Part shown: positions 41,681-50,044 of the stretch, piece after piece | Numbering within the stretch: the first letter of the stretch is position 1 | Layout: the number at the start of each line of letters is the position of its first letter | Source of the DNA: JAVBTR01 sp031556065 | Lineage (GTDB): Bacteria; Bacillota; Clostridia; Christensenellales; Aristaeellaceae | Length of the DNA stretch: 64,000 nt | Reading direction: 5' to 3' | Assembly (NCBI GenBank): GCA_031556065.1 | Contig: JAVBTR010000008.1 | Coordinates: forward strand, 1 to 64,000 | The notes under the pieces: model-generated | Seen by the model: only the letters and a program-made list of their open reading frames with translations | Told to the model about the DNA's origin: nothing | Database searches by the model: none | Translations under genes and position numbers: made by a program

Positions 41681-42453
41681 AAAACGAACATATTGTCATA
41701 GTCAATAAAGCCCTTTGCATCAAGTGCGGTCTTTGCGTAAAGGATTGTCCATCGGGCGCTCTTGCTATAGAAAAGGGTGGCGCGGAAGCCACCGACGCAC
41801 AATGCCTTCAATGCGGCCATTGTGTTGCCATTTGCCCTCAAAATGCCATAGCCATAACAGGCTTTGAAGATGAACCGGAAGCCATTACCCCGGAAATGAG
41901 GGCGGATGCCAGTGCTTTACTTGGCCAGCTTAAGGCAAGGCGTTCCATGCGACATTTTACCAGCCAGCCTATTGCTCCAGAGGTTATCGAGCAGGTTATT
42001 CAGGCAGGCCGCTACACGCCCTCCGGTAGCAACCGACAGGCTGTTTCCTATGTGGTTTTGCGTGAAAACATTGCCCAGTACGAGCGAATAGCCTTGTCGC
42101 TGTTCCGCCGGGCCAAGAAGCTGGCGGACCTGTTCAGCAGCCAATTCAGGCAGATTGAAATCGACGATCACTTCTTATTTAAAAATGCGCCTGTTGTGAT
42201 TGTTATCAAGTCACCCTCCATGGTAGACGGCGCCCTTGCCGCCTCCTCCATGGAGCTGATGGCTCAAGCCCTGGGCTTAGGTGCGCTCTACAGTGGTTTT
42301 TTCACACTGACCATCAAGCTGTCCCGCAAGCTTAAGAAAAAGCTTTCCATGGCGCCAGGCGAAAAGGTGGTCACCACATTGGTGCTAGGGTATCCGGGTG
42401 TAAAATACCAGCGGATAGCGCCCAAAGAAAGGCCTACGGTTATCTACGATTAA
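41677..42453 (+). CDS. Nitroreductase-family protein with N-terminal bacterial ferredoxin domain
   Basis: 258 residues. Two 4Fe-4S motifs (CIKCGLCVKDCP near residue 14 and CLQCGHCVAICP near 44), followed by a nitroreductase fold: RRSMRHFTSQPI near 90, YTPSGSNRQ near 115 and a C-terminal VTTLVLGYPG. It probably passes electrons from ferredoxin to FMN and reduces nitro, quinone or similar compounds. This fusion is common in Clostridia. Confidence 0.88.
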   Translation: MKNEHIVIVNKALCIKCGLCVKDCPSGALAIEKGGAEATDAQCLQCGHCVAICPQNAIAITGFEDEPEAITPEMRADASALLGQLKARRSMRHFTSQPIAPEVIEQVIQAGRYTPSGSNRQAVSYVVLRENIAQYERIALSLFRRAKKLADLFSSQFRQIEIDDHFLFKNAPVVIVIKSPSMVDGALAASSMELMAQALGLGALYSGFFTLTIKLSRKLKKKLSMAPGEKVVTTLVLGYPGVKYQRIAPKERPTVIYD

Positions 42454-42634
42454 ATCGGATGGGCATAGGATCTTCGATTCTGCCAGGGTACATGTTTTTA
42501 ACAAACCTGTGAACCCAGGTTATGTGCTTATTTCCGGGGAAAAGCACAAGCGCTTGTCGTTGCAATCCGCGCCGGTAACCTCTTCCCCGCGCCAGCGCAG
42601 GCGGTAGGTTTTGCCGCGAAAGGCATATGTTGAT

Positions 42635-42667
42635 ACGCCCACTGGCTTGCGCTGGTGGGCGTTTTTT
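42635..42667 (+). terminator. Intrinsic terminator
   Basis: ACGCCCAC (42635-42642) and GTGGGCGT (42655-42662) with an inner GC/GC pair, followed by TTTTTT. It marks the end of the GC-rich segment before the AT-rich islet. Confidence 0.8.
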
Positions 42668-42671
42668 GTTT

Positions 42672-42720
42672 ACACAATTTATTATACATACTTGACCAAT
42701 TGTGTGATTTTATGTATTAT
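42672..42720 (+). promoter_or_regulatory. Promoter with overlapping inverted repeat
   Basis: TTGACC (42692-42697), 17-nt spacer, TATTAT (42715-42720). ACACAATT (42672-42679) and AATTGTGT (42698-42705) form an inverted repeat around the -35, a possible operator. It drives the islet gene at 42821. Confidence 0.6.
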
Positions 42721-42820
42721 TGTTTAAACAACAATGGATAAGGCAAGTATTAAATGGATAATGGAGGTTTTGAAGTAATTTTTTTAATTAACTTATATTG
42801 AAAGAAAAGGAATTAAATGT

Positions 42821-43516
42821 ATGACTTATGAAATGATTTCGATAATCATCGCAGTTGTTGGTGTTGTTGTTGGGGTTGTAAATAAAAAGACTTTATGGGG
42901 AAGATGCGTCATTGCATTATCGCTTATTATAATGGGAATGTCGGTTGCGATATATTCGGTCGGGACTATATTGGAAGGGAATGACAAGGCGAAAGAGACA
43001 GTAAGCCCAGCAGGTATTGCCGTTGGTGGAACGAGTATAGAAGAAACCTCAGTGCCGGCCGCTACGGATTTTCCCACAAAAGCTGTAGAGACTGTTTCGC
43101 CGCCACCTACTGATCCTCCGATTAAGAAAGTGAACCTTTTGGGGCTATCGAGTTATGCGTCTAATTACGCCCATATACGCGAAAACAGATCAGACAATCT
43201 TGATAATCAATATAAAAAGGTTCTTACAGGAGACGATGGTGATTGGATAGCCTATTGGTTGGCGGGTCAATACTCAAGGTTTAAAGGTACGTTTTTTATT
43301 CAGGCATCTTCTAAAAATGCCAAATCAGTATACCGCTTTGAAGTGTGGGGTGATGATCAATTGTTGTTTGAATCACCCGATATCACCCAGGGGTTTATAC
43401 CGGATCAGTTTGATATAAATGTTCAAGGTGTAAATGCGTTAAAGATTATCTTTGTGCTTAAAAAGGGATCCGAATGGTCAGAAGTTATAGGCATTGGCGA
43501 CCCGACTCTTGAATGA
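42821..43516 (+). CDS. Membrane-anchored protein with NPCBM-like domain
   Basis: 231 residues, unrecognised as a whole. Two N-terminal membrane segments (about 4-22 and 31-50), a Thr/Pro/Ser-rich linker (about 55-103), and an extracellular beta domain (about 105-231) whose SVYRFEVWGDDQLLFESPDI stretch and final INVQGVNALKIIF strand resemble the NPCBM/NEW2 carbohydrate-binding module. Its codons are much more AT-rich than its neighbours and it sits between a terminator and tRNA-Arg, which suggests horizontal acquisition. Confidence 0.7.
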   Translation: MTYEMISIIIAVVGVVVGVVNKKTLWGRCVIALSLIIMGMSVAIYSVGTILEGNDKAKETVSPAGIAVGGTSIEETSVPAATDFPTKAVETVSPPPTDPPIKKVNLLGLSSYASNYAHIRENRSDNLDNQYKKVLTGDDGDWIAYWLAGQYSRFKGTFFIQASSKNAKSVYRFEVWGDDQLLFESPDITQGFIPDQFDINVQGVNALKIIFVLKKGSEWSEVIGIGDPTLE

Positions 43517-43720
43517 AAAAGCATTTATCAGCCTCGTCCTGGCATAGGGCGGGGCTGGCAAAAGATAAAGGAATAATAGAAGAAACGCCCACTGTCTGAT
43601 GCTGGGGGCGTCTCTTTTACAAAATTTTACCGACAATTTTACCGACAATTTGTCGGTAAACCGTGTTTTTGAATGACTTATTTGACCTATTCAACTCGCA
43701 ATGTCGTAGCCGCCAAAAAG
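43517..43720. repeat. Non-coding stretch with tandem 12-mer and 10-bp hairpin
   Basis: AATTTTACCGAC occurs twice in tandem (43623-43634, 43635-43646), and the second copy opens a perfect 10-bp hairpin, 43638-43647 with 43651-43660, loop ATT. GC-rich inverted pieces lie at 43540-43560 and 43580-43615. The arrangement next to a tRNA gene resembles a degraded integration site, but no integrase reading frame is left. Confidence 0.45.
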
Positions 43721-43722
43721 CT

Positions 43723-43756
43723 AGAAGCCTTGAAACACTTGTGTTTCAAGGCTTCT
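43723..43756 (-). terminator. Terminator of the tRNA-Arg gene
   Basis: A 15-bp perfect stem (43723-43737 with 43742-43756), a tiny loop, followed on the minus strand by TAGCTTTTTGG. It lies directly after the tRNA 3' end. Confidence 0.8.
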
Positions 43757-43760
43757 TTGG

Positions 43761-43837
43761 TGGTACGCCCGGCAGGATTCGAACCTGTGACCTTCAGAGT
43801 CGGAGTCTGACACGCTATCCAACTGCGCTACGGGCGC
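43761..43837 (-). tRNA. tRNA-Arg (anticodon CCG)
   Basis: Complete cloverleaf on the minus strand: acceptor GCGCCCG with CGGGCGT (first pair G-U), anticodon stem TCAGA/TCTGA around loop CTCCGAC (anticodon CCG, reads CGG), T-arm CACAGGTTCGAATCCTG, discriminator A and an encoded CCA (43761-43763). A consensus promoter lies 16 nt upstream. Confidence 0.95.
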
Positions 43838-43852
43838 TCATACAGCTTTGAT

Positions 43853-43881
43853 ATTATAGCAGAGGTTGCAGGTAATGTCAA
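43853..43881 (-). promoter_or_regulatory. Consensus promoter of tRNA-Arg
   Basis: Minus strand TTGACA (43881-43876), 17-nt spacer ending in TGC, TATAAT (43858-43853). Exact consensus at both hexamers, as expected for a stable RNA gene. Confidence 0.85.
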
Positions 43882-43957
43882 TGCGTAGGAAGTGGTTCTA
43901 TATGTGTGCTGTTTCGCATAGGTTTGATCGATGAATCTAGGCGGGAGGGCTTATAAC

Positions 43958-45484
43958 ATGGAAATGCGGATACTGCGCGACAATGTAAATATGGAACAAC
44001 TTGTAGGTTCAAACCAGGCTCAGGCGGTGGTAGAAGGTGAAATCACGCTGCCGGGAGGGCTGAGGGAAGAAGCAAGGGTGCTGCATGTAGGTGGCATGGC
44101 GGTGCTGCAAAGCAGCGAAGCCATGCAGGATCGGGTGAACATCGAGGGTAAAGTGGTTTTCCATGTACTTTATACCCAGGGTGATCCGGACAAAATTCTG
44201 TCTATCGAAGCGGCGGCGGATTTTTCCCATCCGGTGGATATAGCCGGTGCGCTGCCCAAAATGCTGGATCGGACGGAAGCGGCCGTAGAACATATGGAGG
44301 CTAGCTGCTATAACGGACGGATGTCCTTAAAGGCAATATTGCTTCTATCTACAAGGGTGCTGTCTCCTACACCAGTGAGCGTGGTAACGGGCATACAAGA
44401 TGTAAACGGGTTGGAAACCCAGGCCCAATCGCTGCCTGTTCAGCGCACGGTGGCTCAGGGGGTAGGCGATAGCTTTTTACGGGAAGAATTCGAACTGGCA
44501 GATGCCTTGCAGGTGCAGGATACCCTCTTTGGCACCGCTCAGGCAGCCATTACCGATGTGTCTGGTGGCCAGGGTAGGGCTAATGTATCGGGCAATGTGC
44601 AATTGGAGGTATACCATACATCCGATATGCCAAACCGCCCTCTTGTGGTAACCCACCACACCATTCCCTTTGAGCAGGCTGTGGATTTGAACGGCCAATC
44701 GGGGGATCTGCTGGATGGGGATATTGCCGTAACAGACGTGGCCGTGGTTTCCCAAGATGCGGGAGATGGCAGCCGGATTCTTCGCTGTGAGGTGCAGCTT
44801 AAATCTAATGTGTGGTCCGATGTAAAAGAGAATATGACGGTGCTGGACGACGCGTATACCACTGCGGGAAACGATTTGGCGTTATCCACCAGGCGTGTGA
44901 CCTTCAGGGATGGGGACAGCCGGGGGCAAGCCGCGGAATCGGGGAAATTGATGCTGATGCTGCCCGAAGGCAGCCAAGCCGCCAGGACGGTATTGGCCGG
45001 CTTTGCCACCCCCATTATGACGGGGAAGGAGCAAGTAGGCGGCCGGCTGACCGTGGAAGGTATTTTGGAAATTACCCTGCTTTATATGACGGATGATTCC
45101 CAGACGCCCATCACGCTTTCTATGGAAGAACCCTTTAGGATGACGTTTGCACTCAAGACCGAGCCTGAAGATTTTGTGTCTTTGGAAGCGTCGGATGTTA
45201 ACGTATCGGGAATCACAAGCGACAGAGTAGAGATGAAATATATTTTAAGGGTAAAGAGCAATGGGGTATCCACCCAGAGCCAGGACGTGGTCACAGATGC
45301 GGAGCAGATACCGGCCGTTAAGACGTCCGGCGGGATCGCGCTGTATTATGTGCAGCCGGGAGAAGGTCTGTGGGATATTGCAAGGCATTATCGGATTAAG
45401 CGGGAGCAATTGCTTTCACTGAATCCGGCCATTGCTGAGGGCGAGCTTCAGCCTGGGCAAAGCATTATGGTATTTAAAAAATAA
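43958..45484 (+). CDS. SPOCS (DUF3794)-LysM protein, spore-coat/peptidoglycan associated
   Basis: 508 residues, no signal peptide. Two or three SPOCS-type beta repeats (about 25-150, 175-265, 310-410) and a C-terminal LysM domain (about 460-508; YYVQPGEGLWDIARHYRI, then LSLNPAI and LQPGQSIMVF). Proteins of this architecture occur in spore-forming Clostridia and bind cortex or coat; it supports a sporulating ancestry. ATG 43958 is preceded by GGGAGG; the GTG-less longer frame from 43931 lacks a site. Confidence 0.85.
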   Translation: MEMRILRDNVNMEQLVGSNQAQAVVEGEITLPGGLREEARVLHVGGMAVLQSSEAMQDRVNIEGKVVFHVLYTQGDPDKILSIEAAADFSHPVDIAGALPKMLDRTEAAVEHMEASCYNGRMSLKAILLLSTRVLSPTPVSVVTGIQDVNGLETQAQSLPVQRTVAQGVGDSFLREEFELADALQVQDTLFGTAQAAITDVSGGQGRANVSGNVQLEVYHTSDMPNRPLVVTHHTIPFEQAVDLNGQSGDLLDGDIAVTDVAVVSQDAGDGSRILRCEVQLKSNVWSDVKENMTVLDDAYTTAGNDLALSTRRVTFRDGDSRGQAAESGKLMLMLPEGSQAARTVLAGFATPIMTGKEQVGGRLTVEGILEITLLYMTDDSQTPITLSMEEPFRMTFALKTEPEDFVSLEASDVNVSGITSDRVEMKYILRVKSNGVSTQSQDVVTDAEQIPAVKTSGGIALYYVQPGEGLWDIARHYRIKREQLLSLNPAIAEGELQPGQSIMVFKK

Positions 45485-45552
45485 AGGGAGCTCATCCCTT
45501 TAAAGGGCTCATAGGACAGCATTCTGTTGTGCTTATTGCAATTGAAAAAGCA

Positions 45553-45581
45553 AACCGCAAGAGAGAACCTCTCCTGCGGTT
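45553..45581. terminator. Bidirectional terminator
   Basis: AACCGCA.GAGAG (45553-45565), loop AAC, CTCTC.TGCGGTT (45569-45581), followed by GTTTCTTGTTGTTTT on the plus strand and preceded by GAAAAAGC. It serves the convergent SPOCS-LysM and SpoIID genes. Confidence 0.75.
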
Positions 45582-45632
45582 GTTTCTTGTTGTTTTCTCC
45601 GTTGGCGGTGGCGTTTTTCCTTTGAATCCCTT

Positions 45633-46610
45633 TTACCAAGCCTGGGCAATTTCTACGTTTTTAAAATATGTTAGCACAATTTCTTCGGCTTTTTTGCCTT
45701 GTTCAGCAAGGCCATAAGCCCCCCACTGGGGCATGCCCACCCCATGGCCGTACCCCTTGCCAGCCATGGACACACTGTCGCCCTTAAGCTGTAAGCTGGT
45801 TAGAAGAGTGGAACGCATTTTGGTGGAATCCAGAGCGATGCGCAGCTCTGGAACAGAAACCTCTTTATCCCCGTTGATGGTAAAGGTTTCCGCACGGCCA
45901 CTTTCGCCCCGTTTGCCAATAGTAATGGAGGAAAGGCTGTCGATTTCAACACCTGCTTTTTTTATGGCGGCGATCATTTCTTTCTTTGTGAAGGTGGCAG
46001 ACCAGACTTTGGTATCCTCCGGGGCTTTGTCGCTTTCGTGCCCCTGGGTTACCTGAGTGTAGACCGGTTCAGCTTTGTTGTAGCCCAAGCCTTCCTTGGC
46101 AAGGGCTGTCATGCCGCCGGAATGGGCGTGAAACCAGGCATATGGCAGGACGCCGTTGGCGGACAGCACAAGGCCTTTGGTGCTTTGAACAGCCTCCTTG
46201 ACGCGGTCGTTGACATCCTTGGCGTTGTAGGCCTGGGCTTCTTCGATGTCGGTAGAAATATCAGCTCCATCGTACTTGCTCTGCTTTTCGGAAAGGAATT
46301 TTAAAACAAAGGTACGGGCCAGAATGGCCTGGGCCCGGAGGGCTTCCATGGGCCAATCGTTCTTCATTTCCCCGGCCAGCACCCCTTGAACATAGGTTTC
46401 GATGTCCATGGTCTCGGTCTTCTTGCTGGTCATCACGTACACGTCGATGGAAGGCACGCCGGAATTGCCCTTGGTGACCTTGTCCGGCAATTGGACAGTG
46501 GCCTTTTGCTTGGTAGTGGCAGGGGATGGGGCGGCTTCCTCGCCGGAAACAGCACAACCTGATAGCAATGGAAGAAGCAGCAGAACCGCCAGTAAAGATT
46601 TTAAACGCAT
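45633..46610 (-). CDS. spoIID: SpoIID-family lipoprotein
   Basis: 325 residues. Lipoprotein signal with LLSGC (Cys19), a Thr/Lys-rich linker, then a complete SpoIID domain: VQGVLAGEMKNDWPMEALRAQA near residue 74 (split here: GVLAGEM, PMEALRAQAILART) with the catalytic Glu, HSGGMT near 162, and GKGYGHGVGMPQWGAYGLA near the end. SpoIID degrades cortical peptidoglycan during engulfment. A second SpoIID-type gene lies at 31080-32876. AAGGAGG site. Confidence 0.88.
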   Translation of the reverse strand: MRLKSLLAVLLLLPLLSGCAVSGEEAAPSPATTKQKATVQLPDKVTKGNSGVPSIDVYVMTSKKTETMDIETYVQGVLAGEMKNDWPMEALRAQAILARTFVLKFLSEKQSKYDGADISTDIEEAQAYNAKDVNDRVKEAVQSTKGLVLSANGVLPYAWFHAHSGGMTALAKEGLGYNKAEPVYTQVTQGHESDKAPEDTKVWSATFTKKEMIAAIKKAGVEIDSLSSITIGKRGESGRAETFTINGDKEVSVPELRIALDSTKMRSTLLTSLQLKGDSVSMAGKGYGHGVGMPQWGAYGLAEQGKKAEEIVLTYFKNVEIAQAW

Positions 46611-46652
46611 GTTTCAGCCTCCTTTTTAAAGGAGTGTGCGTTTTTTCGCAAA

Positions 46653-46686
46653 TAAAAAAACCCGGCAAAAATTGCCGGATTTTTTG
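46653..46686. terminator. Terminator between SH3 and SpoIID genes
   Basis: CCGGCA (46662-46667), 5-nt loop, TGCCGG (46673-46678), with A-tract before and T-tract after (46680-46685), so it works in either direction. It ends the SH3-protein transcript. TTGCGA...TAAAAA just after it on the minus strand may start spoIID. Confidence 0.8.
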
Positions 46687-46691
46687 TTACT

Positions 46692-47579
46692 TTAGCCATC
46701 CACTTCCGTAGCGTCTACCGATTCACCGATGCCGTCATAATAAACATCGTCGGGTTCAAACTCGCCTGCAAATTCTTCATTAAAATGAACGCCGGTGCCA
46801 ATGCCGCCACCGTTATTGCTGGTGCTTGCGGGTTTTGCGCCATCCCCAATGGCAGGACCGCTAGCGGAAGTGCCGTCGCCAGTGGCCACGTTGCCCTGGG
46901 CATCGGTTTGCAAAAAGTTGGCCATCATGTAGCCAAATTGGCCGTTAATGAACACCTTGTGCCAGTTGCGGCCTTGTGCTAAAATAATTGTCTTGGTGCC
47001 AACCTGATAGGAAGCGATGATATCCGCGTTAGCGGAAGGGCCCTTTCGCAGATGGACACTGCCCCCGTTTTGCGATTCAACATAGGCTTCTTCCCAAACC
47101 GTTTCACCGTCCAGACGGATTAGCCCGGAAGACATGTAGCCCACTTCCGAACCGTTAATGCGTACTTTGGAAAAGATGTCTCCATAGGAAAGCACTTCGA
47201 GCCGGGTACCTGAGGTATAGCGGCCAATGATCTTGTGGGAAGTGGAGGGACCGGAACGCAAGTTCACATAACGGCTGCCATTTTCAATGGTGGCCCAGCT
47301 GCCTGCATCCAGGGATTCCACAGTAATATAGTTGGAAACCATGTAGCCTTTTTGGCCATCTTCCGCGATAACGTGATAAAAGGGACCGGCCATATCATCC
47401 AGAATCTCCACCCAGGTACCGGAGGGGTAGGATTTGATTACGTGACCGTCGGTGGTGGCGGATTCCCGCATCCGAAGGCTGCCACCATGGATAATGCCGT
47501 AGCTGGATTCAGCCAGGGCAGAAACCATAAAGCACACCAGAAGCAATATAGCCAGAACCAATGAAAGAACTTTCTTCAT
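46692..47579 (-). CDS. Secreted protein with three SH3b repeats
   Basis: 295 residues. Signal peptide (about 1-24, ending ALAES), then three SH3b domains (about 25-88, 92-155, 165-225) marked by SLRMRESAT, VNLRSGPST and VHLRKGPSA, and an acidic, Gly/Ser/Asn-rich tail (about 226-295). Such proteins bind cell-wall peptides; no catalytic domain is present. AAAAGGAG site and a consensus-like promoter upstream. Confidence 0.82.
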   Translation of the reverse strand: MKKVLSLVLAILLLVCFMVSALAESSYGIIHGGSLRMRESATTDGHVIKSYPSGTWVEILDDMAGPFYHVIAEDGQKGYMVSNYITVESLDAGSWATIENGSRYVNLRSGPSTSHKIIGRYTSGTRLEVLSYGDIFSKVRINGSEVGYMSSGLIRLDGETVWEEAYVESQNGGSVHLRKGPSANADIIASYQVGTKTIILAQGRNWHKVFINGQFGYMMANFLQTDAQGNVATGDGTSASGPAIGDGAKPASTSNNGGGIGTGVHFNEEFAGEFEPDDVYYDGIGESVDATEVDG

Positions 47580-47615
47580 ATAATAAACTCCTTTTTATTG
47601 CCTAATATGCTTTAA

Positions 47616-47644
47616 AATATAACAGAAATGTTAAAAAGTGTCAA
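47616..47644 (-). promoter_or_regulatory. Promoter of the SH3-repeat gene
   Basis: Minus strand TTGACA (47644-47639), 17-nt spacer, TATATT (47621-47616). Confidence 0.75.
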
Positions 47645-47660
47645 TTCCAATTATGAAGTG

Positions 47661-48650
47661 TTACGCTTTCTTTTTAATGGCACCCTTGCGCCAAGCCATG
47701 AAGGCGGGAATCAGGCTGGTGATCAAGCCATGGCGCAGCATGGGAAATGGCTTGGTAAAGGCGTTGAATAACCCGAACAGCTTGAAATAACCTTGCCAGC
47801 CTTGCTCCATGGGCGTATCCCTGTAAGGGGTTTTACTCAGATAAGAAAGGTAATCATCCCGGAAACGGTGGCGGTTACCCTCCCGCCAGGGCCGTTCTTC
47901 CCCAAGATAATGAATGATGGCAGGGTTTCGTCGGTAGGCTTCATAGTTGCTTTTGTCGATAAAGGGGGCTGGTGCGGCCATTTTTTTCAGCGCCCAGTAG
48001 GGGTAATAGTCGTAGGTATTGCAATAGTTATAGCATAGGGGTAAAAGAAAGAGCTGCTGCTTTAAGGTACCGTTGATGGCATCCTGGTCGTTGGCGAAAA
48101 GCTTGCCATTATGCTCGGCGTAATAGGTGATAATTTTTTCACCTGTGTGCTGCTGCCGCCAGGCACCGATATCGATAAGCAATACCCCGGCATTGATATA
48201 GGGAATGCCTGTCATATGGAGGGCGGCGATGTTTTTTTTATTATAGGTGGCTTCTTGGCAGCCGCCGATGGGTTTGCCGTGCATATCTGTTTCGTATAAA
48301 GCGGAAAGACTTGAACGGACAATGGTATCCCCGTCCATGTAAATAATTCTGGAAACGGATTCAGGCAAGAGTTTATCTATTAAAAGCCGAGCCAGAACAA
48401 TGGGCCGCCAGCCGGAGGTATCGAAGGAAAAGGAATAGTAGCTTTGAATGTCCTTAAGGGGGATTATATCCAATTCCCGATGGTAGCCCTTCACAAAGGC
48501 ATCAAGGGTGGAGGCCGTTTCTGATTCTAGGTTCAGGCCAAAGATATAAAAATGCAGGTGTTCCACTTCCGTGTTGTTTTCCATAACAGAGCACATGCTG
48601 GCCGCCACCTGGGGTATAAAGTTCTGGTCTGTTGTGTATAAAATGTTCAT
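47661..48650 (-). CDS. Family 8 glycosyltransferase
   Basis: 329 residues. MNILYTTDQNFIPQVAASMCSV at the start (in pieces: LYTTDQNF, SMCSVMENN), a DGD metal-binding motif (IIYMDGDTIV near residue 100) and GCQEA, IPYINAGVLLID near 150, all typical of LgtC/GT8 retaining galactosyl- or glucosyltransferases. It heads a surface-polysaccharide block but is transcribed divergently from the flippase. About GGAG site in AGAAGGAGCC. Confidence 0.88.
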   Translation of the reverse strand: MNILYTTDQNFIPQVAASMCSVMENNTEVEHLHFYIFGLNLESETASTLDAFVKGYHRELDIIPLKDIQSYYSFSFDTSGWRPIVLARLLIDKLLPESVSRIIYMDGDTIVRSSLSALYETDMHGKPIGGCQEATYNKKNIAALHMTGIPYINAGVLLIDIGAWRQQHTGEKIITYYAEHNGKLFANDQDAINGTLKQQLFLLPLCYNYCNTYDYYPYWALKKMAAPAPFIDKSNYEAYRRNPAIIHYLGEERPWREGNRHRFRDDYLSYLSKTPYRDTPMEQGWQGYFKLFGLFNAFTKPFPMLRHGLITSLIPAFMAWRKGAIKKKA

Positions 48651-48689
48651 TCTTCACTGGCTCCTTCTGGGAAAGCTGTCTTTATTTTA

Positions 48690-48748
48690 GCATAGCCATT
48701 ATAAAAAGGAAAGCGCGGCTATGCAAATGGCCACCTGTTTGCTATAAT
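48690..48748. promoter_or_regulatory. Divergent promoter region of the polysaccharide block
   Basis: Minus promoter: TTGCAT (48726-48721), 17-nt spacer, TATAAT (48703-48698). Plus promoter: TG-C-TATAAT (48740-48748). GCATAGCC (48690-48697) and GGCTATGC (48717-48724) form a perfect inverted repeat that brackets the minus promoter and may be an operator. Confidence 0.65.
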
Positions 48749-48784
48749 GGCAGATAGACAAATAATAAGCGGGGTGTGGTGTTG

Positions 48785-50044
48785 GTGCAGGTGAAGGGCC
48801 TGACGGTTAAGCAAAACATGATCTATAATTCCCTTGGATCGCTTTTTTACCTGGGTTGCCAGTGGCTTGTAAGCGTATTGGTGATTAAGCTGGGTTCCTA
48901 TGAAGCTGGGGGAATGCTCACAAACTGCATTAATATTACCAATGTGCTGTTTACCGTATCCACTTTCGGGATTCGCACCTACCAGGTATCGGATGTTCGG
49001 GAGTTATATTCCCAGACAGATTATGTTTCTACCAGGTTGTTTACAGGGGCAACGGCACTTTTGGGCTGCATGGTGTACGTGCTTTTTGCCATGGGAAATG
49101 CATCTGATGAAGCGCGGCTATGCGTGCTGTTATACATGGTATTTAAATTAACCGAATCCATATCCGACGTATTGCAGGCTATTGTGCAAAAGGCCCAGCG
49201 GATGGATTACATTTTTAAAGGCATGCTCATGCGGGGTGTTTTAACATTGGGCCTGTTCGCGGGAGTCATGGTGTTAACAAAATCCCTGCCCATTGCTATT
49301 GTCGCTATGGCGTTAGGGGCTTACGGCGTCATTGCGTTTTACGAAGCACCCAGTGCAAAGGGGCAAATTCCTTTTACAATTCAGTTCAATCTGCAAAGGA
49401 TTCTATCTCTTTTAAAGATTTGCTGGCCTTTGATGCTCACATCGTTTTTTGCCAATGCCGCTATCACTGTTCCCCGCACCACCTTGGGTACCCTTTTGGG
49501 CGATGAGGCCCTTGGTTATTACGGCGCGGTGGCGACGCCGGCGGTGATTGTGCAAACAGGCAGTCTGCTTATTTTCGCCCCCATGATAAACAGCTTTGCC
49601 ACATCCTACGATAGTCGGGATAAACGTAACTATGTAAACTATCTTTTAAAGACGCTGGCTATTCTAGCAGGGTTTACAGCTGTGATGATCCTGGGGGCGT
49701 TTATGCTTGGTGAATGGGGCCTTACATTGATCTTTGGGGAAAGCATCCGCCCTTATGCGTACCTTTTGCCCCCTGTTCTTTTAACCGCCTCGCTGATTGC
49801 TATCAGCCAGCTTTTTACGGAAATACTAACCGTATCCAGGCGGCTTCAACAGATCATGATTATTAACCTTGTTTCCACAGGGGTGAGCCTGGCACTCAGC
49901 GCGGTGCTTATTAAGGCCCAAGGCATCAATGGTGTAAACCTGGCTTTGCTGGCAGCCCTTAGCGCTGGTATCCTGCTAAAGACCGCTTGCCTTTTAGTGG
50001 ATATGAAGCGGCATTTTATAAAACAGGAGGGCGCAGATGAATAA
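48785..50044 (+). CDS. Polysaccharide (Wzx-type) flippase
   Basis: About 419 residues, 12 or more membrane helices, of the MATE/MVF-like oligosaccharide flippase family. VKQNMIYNSLGSLFYLGCQWL at the start, central loop with TVPRTTLGTLLGDEALGYYG, and C-terminal SLALSAVLIKAQGINGVNLA, all usual for the family. Start is uncertain: GTG, GTG, TTG and GTG codons lie at 48776-48785; I took 48785 for its spacing from GGGG (48771-48774). It overlaps the GT2 gene by 8 nt. Confidence 0.82.
   Translation: MQVKGLTVKQNMIYNSLGSLFYLGCQWLVSVLVIKLGSYEAGGMLTNCINITNVLFTVSTFGIRTYQVSDVRELYSQTDYVSTRLFTGATALLGCMVYVLFAMGNASDEARLCVLLYMVFKLTESISDVLQAIVQKAQRMDYIFKGMLMRGVLTLGLFAGVMVLTKSLPIAIVAMALGAYGVIAFYEAPSAKGQIPFTIQFNLQRILSLLKICWPLMLTSFFANAAITVPRTTLGTLLGDEALGYYGAVATPAVIVQTGSLLIFAPMINSFATSYDSRDKRNYVNYLLKTLAILAGFTAVMILGAFMLGEWGLTLIFGESIRPYAYLLPPVLLTASLIAISQLFTEILTVSRRLQQIMIINLVSTGVSLALSAVLIKAQGINGVNLALLAALSAGILLKTACLLVDMKRHFIKQEGADE

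Larger units (their letters stand above)
42454..42820 (+). other. Non-coding gap: small hairpins, terminator, AT-rich promoter
   Basis: No gene seen. From left to right: a 6-bp hairpin near 42504-42521, GTGCTT/AAGCAC arms around 42524-42547, a 12-nt palindrome ACAAGCGCTTGT, GC-rich sequence to 42630, the terminator at 42635-42667, then a sharp change to AT-rich DNA from about 42668 that continues through the next gene. Confidence 0.6.

Noticed and set aside
42524..42640. Riboswitch before the NPCBM-like gene
   Set aside because: Several short palindromes are present but no known aptamer core, and a terminator and a separate promoter lie between them and the gene.
43663..43851. Plus-strand frame of 62 codons across the tRNA-Arg gene
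   Set aside because: It is the reverse complement of the tRNA; its RIRTCDLQSRSLTRYPTALRA-like ending is a well-known false translation of tRNA genes.
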